Source of the DNA: JBBQDK01 sp038319625
Lineage (GTDB): Bacteria; Pseudomonadota; Gammaproteobacteria; JBBQDK01
Length of the DNA: 43,233 nt
Direction: 5' to 3'
Assembly (NCBI GenBank): GCA_038319625.1
Contig: JBBQDK010000005.1
Span: forward strand, 1 to 43,233
The position numbers and the translations under genes are program-made. The notes below the pieces were generated by a model. It ran no database searches and was not told the origin of the DNA. It was given only the letters and a program-made list of their open reading frames with translations. The first letter of the stretch is position 1; the number at the start of each line of letters is the position of its first letter. Shown one piece after another: positions 38,851-43,233 of the stretch.

Positions 38851-40164
38851 ATGAGTGAGTCAGTAATTACCCCGACGGCGGCCTCGACCCCCACACCGGC
38901 CGTACCTGGCAATAAAACGGCAGTGGCCGAAACGCCGGAGACGCCGGCCAATGAACGGTTTCACAGTGCCCTGGCGCGTCAGCTGCAGGGGCAGGCTCCG
39001 ACGGGTGACGAAGCGCAAGCCGCTGTACCCGGTGCCTTGTCTGAGTTGCTGCAACCGGTTGTCGGTGACGGCAAGTTCGCCACCGACGGCAAGTCCACCA
39101 CCGACAAATCAGGTAAAGACGGCATGGACTTGCCATTGTCCGGTCAGAACTTGCCGCTGGATCCCAGCCTGCTGGTCGTCGTGCCGCCGCCGGCCTTGCC
39201 GGCTGGCAAGCCGGCCACGGTGCCGGTTGCCAATGTCACATCAGACGGTGGACAGAGAGGCACGCCGCCACGCTTGTCGCTGACACCTATCGCCAGCGCA
39301 CTCGCGCAGGAACCCGCAACGCCGGAGTCGGAACAGACCGGGCAGACTGTGTCGGATCTGCTAACGCCAATGTTGCCGCAACATGCCACGGTATCGGTCA
39401 TGCATGGTGCGGCACTGGCTGCAGGATTGACCGCCCAGTCGTCGACATTGCCCGCGACCACGGCGTTGCCGACAGCGCTAAAACCTATCACCAGCGCACT
39501 CGCGCAGGATCCCTCGACGCCGGAACAGACTGGACACACCGTGTCGGATCTACTAACGCCAATGTTGCCGCAACATGCCTCCGTATCAGTCATGCATGAC
39601 GCGGCACTGGCAGCGGGATTGACCGCCCAATCGTCGGCATTACCCGCGACCACAGCGTTGACCAACGTGCTGGCGCCGACCCACGTGCAACCGCAGAGCA
39701 CTACCGCGCCGGCCGTGACCGTGCCGGCGATTCCGATTCCGCTGACACAGCCGGGTTGGGATCAGGCCCTGGGACAGCGTGTGCAATGGCTGGTCGGCCA
39801 ACAGTTGCAGGGCGCCGAGTTGCGCATTACGCCGCCGCAGCTTGGTCCCATTGAGGTGCGCATCAGCATCGGACATGACCAGCAAACGGTCGTAAATTTC
39901 GCCTCGCCGCATGCGGCGGTGCGCGATGCCATCGAAGCGGCCGTGCCACGCCTACGCGATATGCTCGGCAATAACGGCCAGGGTATGGTCAACGTCAACG
40001 TATCGCAGCATTCCTTCGCCGAGCAGCGTCGTCAGGCCGGACCTTCGGGCGGCGGTCGCGACAGTTTCTATCGCAGCGACTTGTCTCTCAGTGCCGTGGG
40101 AGGCCTCTCCGGCACTTCCACGCCGGTACGCGCCGGCGTGGGGCTGGTGGACTATTTCGCCTGA
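38851..40164 (+). CDS. fliK: Flagellar hook-length control protein FliK, with an internal duplication
   Basis: FliK is secreted during hook growth, measures its length and switches export from hook to filament proteins. The C-terminal switch domain is clear (about 295-380 of the 437-aa form: GWDQALGQRVQWLVGQQLQG, then AELRITPPQLGPIEVRISIG), followed by a Gly/Ser-rich tail. The N-terminal ruler part is Pro/Thr/Ala-rich with low conservation, as usual. It contains two copies of a 64- to 66-residue unit (VSDLLTPMLPQHA-VSVMH and AALAAGLTAQSS). GGAGAG at 38841-38846 supports ATG 38851; the frame also allows GTG 38824, nine codons earlier. Confidence 0.92.
   Translation: MSESVITPTAASTPTPAVPGNKTAVAETPETPANERFHSALARQLQGQAPTGDEAQAAVPGALSELLQPVVGDGKFATDGKSTTDKSGKDGMDLPLSGQNLPLDPSLLVVVPPPALPAGKPATVPVANVTSDGGQRGTPPRLSLTPIASALAQEPATPESEQTGQTVSDLLTPMLPQHATVSVMHGAALAAGLTAQSSTLPATTALPTALKPITSALAQDPSTPEQTGHTVSDLLTPMLPQHASVSVMHDAALAAGLTAQSSALPATTALTNVLAPTHVQPQSTTAPAVTVPAIPIPLTQPGWDQALGQRVQWLVGQQLQGAELRITPPQLGPIEVRISIGHDQQTVVNFASPHAAVRDAIEAAVPRLRDMLGNNGQGMVNVNVSQHSFAEQRRQAGPSGGGRDSFYRSDLSLSAVGGLSGTSTPVRAGVGLVDYFA
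39286..39675 (+). repeat. Tandem duplication inside fliK
   Basis: Two adjacent copies, about 39286-39483 and 39484-39675, have a 198-base offset at their start and 192 bases after a six-base in-frame deletion in the second copy. The best-kept part (39349-39475 against 39541-39663) differs at only a modest number of positions, many of them in third codon places. The copies add about 64 residues to the ruler part of FliK. Confidence 0.85.
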
Positions 40165-40355
40165 TTGACCGCAATACGGGACAGGACCCTCTCGAAAGAT
40201 GCCACACATTACTGCGGACCAGCCTTAAGATATCCCCACAAGCCCATAAATTGCTTGACTTTCAAAACTGCTGTCTAGTAACGTGCACACTGCTGCTGTG
40301 CTGACACAACAACAATCAGAAGACACCAAATAACGCGGGGAACACAGAGGCGACC

Positions 40356-42608
40356 ATGCCCGGTAAACCCAAGGCCAACGTGATTACATTACCGCTGAGT
40401 GAAAAAAGCGGTCATGCGCTGAGAATGGACCTGAATTATTTTCTGCGCATTGATGATCAGGATGCGCAGTTGTTAGCGCGTTACAGCGATATTCTCACCC
40501 AAGGCGCTGCGGATTTCGCCGCCGCCTATTACGACTATCTGTTTGCCTCACCGGCGACCGCCAAGGCGCTCTACCGTTACGAGCGCGAAGGCGGCGATAT
40601 CGGTACCCTGGTACGCAAGCAATGCCACCACATGCTGACATTGTTGTCCGGCAACAGCACGCCCAACAGCGCCGCCGAGTTGTTAAATATCGGCGCCGGC
40701 CACCATGCCCACGGCATTGAATCGGCCTGCGTACTTGGCGCCTTCCGTCTCTATCATGCCCATTTGAGTCGCTTGATTGCCACCGCACCGGATATCGCGG
40801 TAGCGGACCGGCTGGCCCTGGAAGAAGCTGTGGACAAGCGCTTGTTCCGCGATATGGGCCTGACCATCGAAGGCTACTGGCGGGAAGCATCACGCAGCCA
40901 CCATTTGAACAGTACCGCCGCAACCCACAACGAGACCCAGGCCGCGGCGCATCTGTTGGCGAATATTCCGCAGATGTTCTGGTCCGTCGATGTTGCCACG
41001 ATGCGCATTCTGTATCTCAGTCCGACCACGCGGCACTTGTGTCCGGACGTGGATGACTGCCTGATTCCGGGTCTTGATCGCACCGTTGCCGAGGATCGTG
41101 AGCTGGTACAGTCCGCCTGGGAGCGTTCTCTGGCCGGCGAGACGACCACGGTTGAGTGCCGCATGCAGTTTCCCGGCGGACAGTCGCGCTGGTTCCGGCG
41201 CCAGTTTTTTCCCTACAGTTATATGCACGGCAAGGTGGGACGCGTCGACGGTTTCATGGAGGACATCACCGATGTGCGCCATACCCTGGAACGTCTGGAA
41301 CTGCTCGGCACCAGCGATCCGCTTACCGGCCTCGCCAACCGCACGCTGTTTTACGACCGCCTGACCCAGGCGATCGCCGCGGCACGTCGCAACGGCAAGG
41401 AACAGTTGGTGCTGATGCTGCTCGATCTCAATCACTTCAAGATGATCAACGACACGCTGGGCCATGCCGCCGGAGACCGGCTGCTACGGCAGGTGGCGCA
41501 GCGTCTACAGAAGGTGCTGCGCGACTCGGACACCCTGGCGCGTCTCGGCGGCGACGAATTCGCGGTATTGCTGCCAGGCATCACGGATGCCGACCAGGCG
41601 GGCGCAATGGTGGCCGGAAAGGTGAAGGAAAGCTTTGTCGAGCCGTTCATTCACGACGGCGAGGAGTTGTATCTGGACGCGGCTATCGGCATGTCGATCT
41701 ACCCCGATCACGGTGAAGATGCCGACAGCCTGTTGAGCCGTGCTGACATCGCCATGTACGGCGCCAAGCGCAAGGACTTCACATTTTCCTTCTACGATCC
41801 CGGTTCCGATGTCAGCGCGGCCGAGCAATTGCAGATCGCCGCGGGATTGCGCCATGCCCTGGAACGTGATGAGTTCTCGCTGGTGTATCAGCCCAAGATC
41901 GACATGCAGCGGCGCCGCATCTGCGGTGTCGAGGCCTTGTTGCGCTGGCAGCATCCCTTGCGCGGACTGATCCTGCCGGAACGCTTCATCCCGGTAGCGG
42001 AGCAGATCGGCCAAATCGGACCCATCACCGATTGGGTGCTGCTGACCGCACTGCTGCAATGCAAGCAATGGCGCAACGCCGGCCTGGACCTGCCGGTGGC
42101 GGTAAACGTGTCGGCCAGTTCCTTCCAGAATCCAAGTTTGATGGACCGGGTGCGCTGGGCGTTGAACGAAGCGGAGGTACCACCCGAGTGTCTGGAGATC
42201 GAGATCACCGAAAATACTCTGATGATCGATCTGGAACGCGGTGTGGATATACTCCACAGCCTCAACCGGCTCGGCGTCGCGGTGGCCATCGACGATTTCG
42301 GCACCGGATATTCCTCCCTGTCGTACCTGCGTCAATTGCCTATCCATACACTCAAGATCGACAAGTCGTTCCTGATCGATGTCGCCAAGGTCGACAACGA
42401 CAATGTCATCGTGCGTTCCATCATCGATCTCGGTCACAATCTCGGTTACAAGGTGATCGCCGAAGGCGTCGAGACCAGCTATGCCTGGGATTTGCTCGAG
42501 GGACTGGGCTGTGATGCCGTGCAGGGTTATCACATCAGCCATCCCCTCACGCACGAAGGGCTGGGGCTGTGGTTGACCGATTCGCCATGGCACGGGCAGC
42601 TGAACTGA
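40356..42608 (+). CDS. Globin-coupled PAS-GGDEF-EAL protein (cyclic di-GMP enzyme with heme sensor)
   Basis: The 750-aa protein starts with a globin-coupled sensor domain (about 25-175). Its LNIGAGHHAHGIES segment fits the IGxxHxxxG heme-ligand motif (His116), so it should bind heme and sense O2 or another gas. Next come a PAS domain (about 195-310), a GGDEF domain with intact ARLGGDEFAV (398-402) and the inhibitory RxxD site (Arg389-Asp392) at the canonical five-residue spacing, and an EAL domain (about 495-740) with VEALLRW, IDDFGTGYSSLSYL and VIAEGVET. Both cyclic di-GMP synthesis and breakdown sites look intact, so the net activity is probably set by the sensor. No membrane segment is present. 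It sits between fliK and fliL, suggesting a link from oxygen to motility or to FleQ. The promoter is not clear. Confidence 0.92.
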   Translation: MPGKPKANVITLPLSEKSGHALRMDLNYFLRIDDQDAQLLARYSDILTQGAADFAAAYYDYLFASPATAKALYRYEREGGDIGTLVRKQCHHMLTLLSGNSTPNSAAELLNIGAGHHAHGIESACVLGAFRLYHAHLSRLIATAPDIAVADRLALEEAVDKRLFRDMGLTIEGYWREASRSHHLNSTAATHNETQAAAHLLANIPQMFWSVDVATMRILYLSPTTRHLCPDVDDCLIPGLDRTVAEDRELVQSAWERSLAGETTTVECRMQFPGGQSRWFRRQFFPYSYMHGKVGRVDGFMEDITDVRHTLERLELLGTSDPLTGLANRTLFYDRLTQAIAAARRNGKEQLVLMLLDLNHFKMINDTLGHAAGDRLLRQVAQRLQKVLRDSDTLARLGGDEFAVLLPGITDADQAGAMVAGKVKESFVEPFIHDGEELYLDAAIGMSIYPDHGEDADSLLSRADIAMYGAKRKDFTFSFYDPGSDVSAAEQLQIAAGLRHALERDEFSLVYQPKIDMQRRRICGVEALLRWQHPLRGLILPERFIPVAEQIGQIGPITDWVLLTALLQCKQWRNAGLDLPVAVNVSASSFQNPSLMDRVRWALNEAEVPPECLEIEITENTLMIDLERGVDILHSLNRLGVAVAIDDFGTGYSSLSYLRQLPIHTLKIDKSFLIDVAKVDNDNVIVRSIIDLGHNLGYKVIAEGVETSYAWDLLEGLGCDAVQGYHISHPLTHEGLGLWLTDSPWHGQLN

Positions 42609-42949
42609 ACCCGCCTTGATGGCCTGACCTGCCGCCGCGTTGCGCTTCGCAATGGTTGTACCACTCGCCGATTGAACCCGGCTGCGGACGCGGGTCCCAC
42701 TCCTTCGCAGTCACGTCACTATTCCCCCACCATAGATTATGGCGTCCGTCCTGACAGCGGCGTCCGGAGCCGTGGGCGGCGACACTGCCAAGTTTCCGGC
42801 TAGGGAGTGCCTCGCCAATCAGTCAAAGTCCTGTCGGCTCCCTGAATACGGTATGCATGTTGCTGTTCTTCAGAAGGAAACTTTTTCTGGCACCCATGGC
42901 ATGGCTCTTGCTGAATCTGACCTGAGTTGTTTATTTCAGGGCGATCACA
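42609..42949. other. Gap between the cyclic di-GMP gene and fliL
   Basis: This 341-base stretch shows no convincing gene. It holds a small hairpin (GTTGCG-CTT-CGCAAT, near 42639-42653) that might end the preceding transcript but lacks a strong T-run. A second short CCCG/CGGG pair lies near 42677-42694. The sigma-54 promoter of fliL is at its end (42897-42912). Confidence 0.55.
42897..42912 (+). promoter_or_regulatory. Sigma-54 promoter of the fliL operon
   Basis: TGGCATGGCTCTTGCT has the -24 and -12 elements at exact spacing and differs from the consensus at base six only. Transcription would start near 42923, about 26 bases before the fliL ATG. In Pseudomonas the fliLMNOPQR-flhB operon is driven by sigma-54 and FleQ. 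Confidence 0.78.
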
Positions 42950-43233
42950 ATGGCCAAGACCGAAGAAGATCTGGATCTCGACGTTACCAATCAGGCGGCG
43001 CCGGAAAAGAAAGGCGGGATGAAGAAGATCATAATCATCGCCGTTGCCGCAGTTGTGCTGCTGAGTGGTATCGGCACCGGCGCATGGTATTTCATGCATA
43101 AATCCGCCGCCGGCAGTAGCGATTCCGCCGCCGGGGCAAAGAGCAAGGAAGCGGGCAAGCACGGCGCCAAGTCGGACAAGAAAGACGCCAATGCCAAGGC
43201 AAGCACGCCGACAGCTCCGTCCGTCTATCTGGC
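42950..43233 (+). CDS. fliL: Flagellar basal body protein FliL, N-terminal part (3' end outside window)
   Basis: FliL is a single-pass inner-membrane protein that surrounds or supports the stator units. The frame from ATG 42950 runs open to the end of the window (about 94 codons). It begins with an acidic cytoplasmic stretch (MAKTEEDLDLDVTNQAAPEK), then KKGGMKK and one membrane helix (IIIIAVAAVVLLSGIGTGAW, about 28-47), followed by a long Lys/Ala/Ser-rich periplasmic linker ending in TAPSVYL. YL-type sequence at this place normally opens the conserved periplasmic domain. The linker is longer than in short FliL forms. Because no stop lies within the window, the gene is easy to miss. The promoter upstream and the gene order support the call. 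Confidence 0.88.
   Translation, partial: MAKTEEDLDLDVTNQAAPEKKGGMKKIIIIAVAAVVLLSGIGTGAWYFMHKSAAGSSDSAAGAKSKEAGKHGAKSDKKDANAKASTPTAPSVYL

Noticed and set aside
40255..40281. TTGACT and TAGTAA as a promoter for the globin-GGDEF-EAL gene
   Set aside because: The spacer is only 15 bases and the -10 match is poor, so I could not support it.
42888..42904. A second TGGCAC just before the fliL promoter
   Set aside because: The -24-like box is perfect, but the nearest GC is two bases too close; the overlapping site at 42897 has correct spacing.

Overview
The window is a long piece of a polar-type flagellar locus from a gammaproteobacterium. The gene order flgL, modification island, fliC, flaG, fliD, fliS, fliT, fleQ, fleS, fleR, fliEFGHIJ, fliK, fliL is the order known from Pseudomonas and relatives, and the regulators (FleQ, FleS, FleR) together with sigma-54 and sigma-28 promoters belong to that hierarchy. 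G+C looks moderately high by eye. I cannot name the genus; a Chromatiales-like or other non-enteric gammaproteobacterium would fit.

Layout. 1-1559: the end of flgK and all of flgL (hook-filament junction). 1560-2682: no intact gene, but a decayed minus-strand gene that may have been a methyltransferase. 2683-18838: a candidate flagellin or surface-glycan modification island, holding a phytanoyl-CoA-dioxygenase-like protein, a radical SAM protein, a TPR plus sulfotransferase-like protein, and two giant multi-domain methyltransferase/glycosyltransferase proteins (1976 and about 1606 aa) that share a roughly 900-residue C-terminal module. 19085-22822: fliC behind a near-perfect sigma-28 promoter, then flaG, fliD, fliS and a fliT-like gene, followed by an atypical PilZ-like gene. 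23573-27970: a three-gene minus-strand operon with no evident flagellar function (PLP decarboxylase, TPR/ATP-grasp ligase, divergent fold-type-I PLP enzyme). 28526-32737: fleQ, fleS, fleR. 32847-38764: fliE, fliF, fliG, fliH, fliI, fliJ. 38851-40164: fliK. 40356-42608: a globin-coupled PAS-GGDEF-EAL protein. 42950 to the end: the start of fliL.

Regulation. I find seven matches to the sigma-54 pattern TGGCAC-N5-TTGC, placed upstream of the dioxygenase gene, the radical SAM operon, fliD, fleS, fliE, fliK and fliL. fliC has a sigma-28 promoter instead, and fleQ has a plausible sigma-70 promoter. This is the layered FleQ/sigma-54, FleSR/sigma-54, FliA order known in Pseudomonas. It also places the modification island in the flagellar regulon by sequence alone.

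Most unusual points: (1) the reverse-strand decarboxylase/ATP-grasp/PLP-enzyme operon inside the flagellar locus, which looks like a small undescribed biosynthetic pathway; (2) the sigma-54-driven modification island with radical SAM, dioxygenase and sulfotransferase-like proteins and twin giant glycosyltransferases feeding a flagellin of only 277 aa; (3) a long imperfect hairpin built from simple repeats in every gap between fleR and fliJ.
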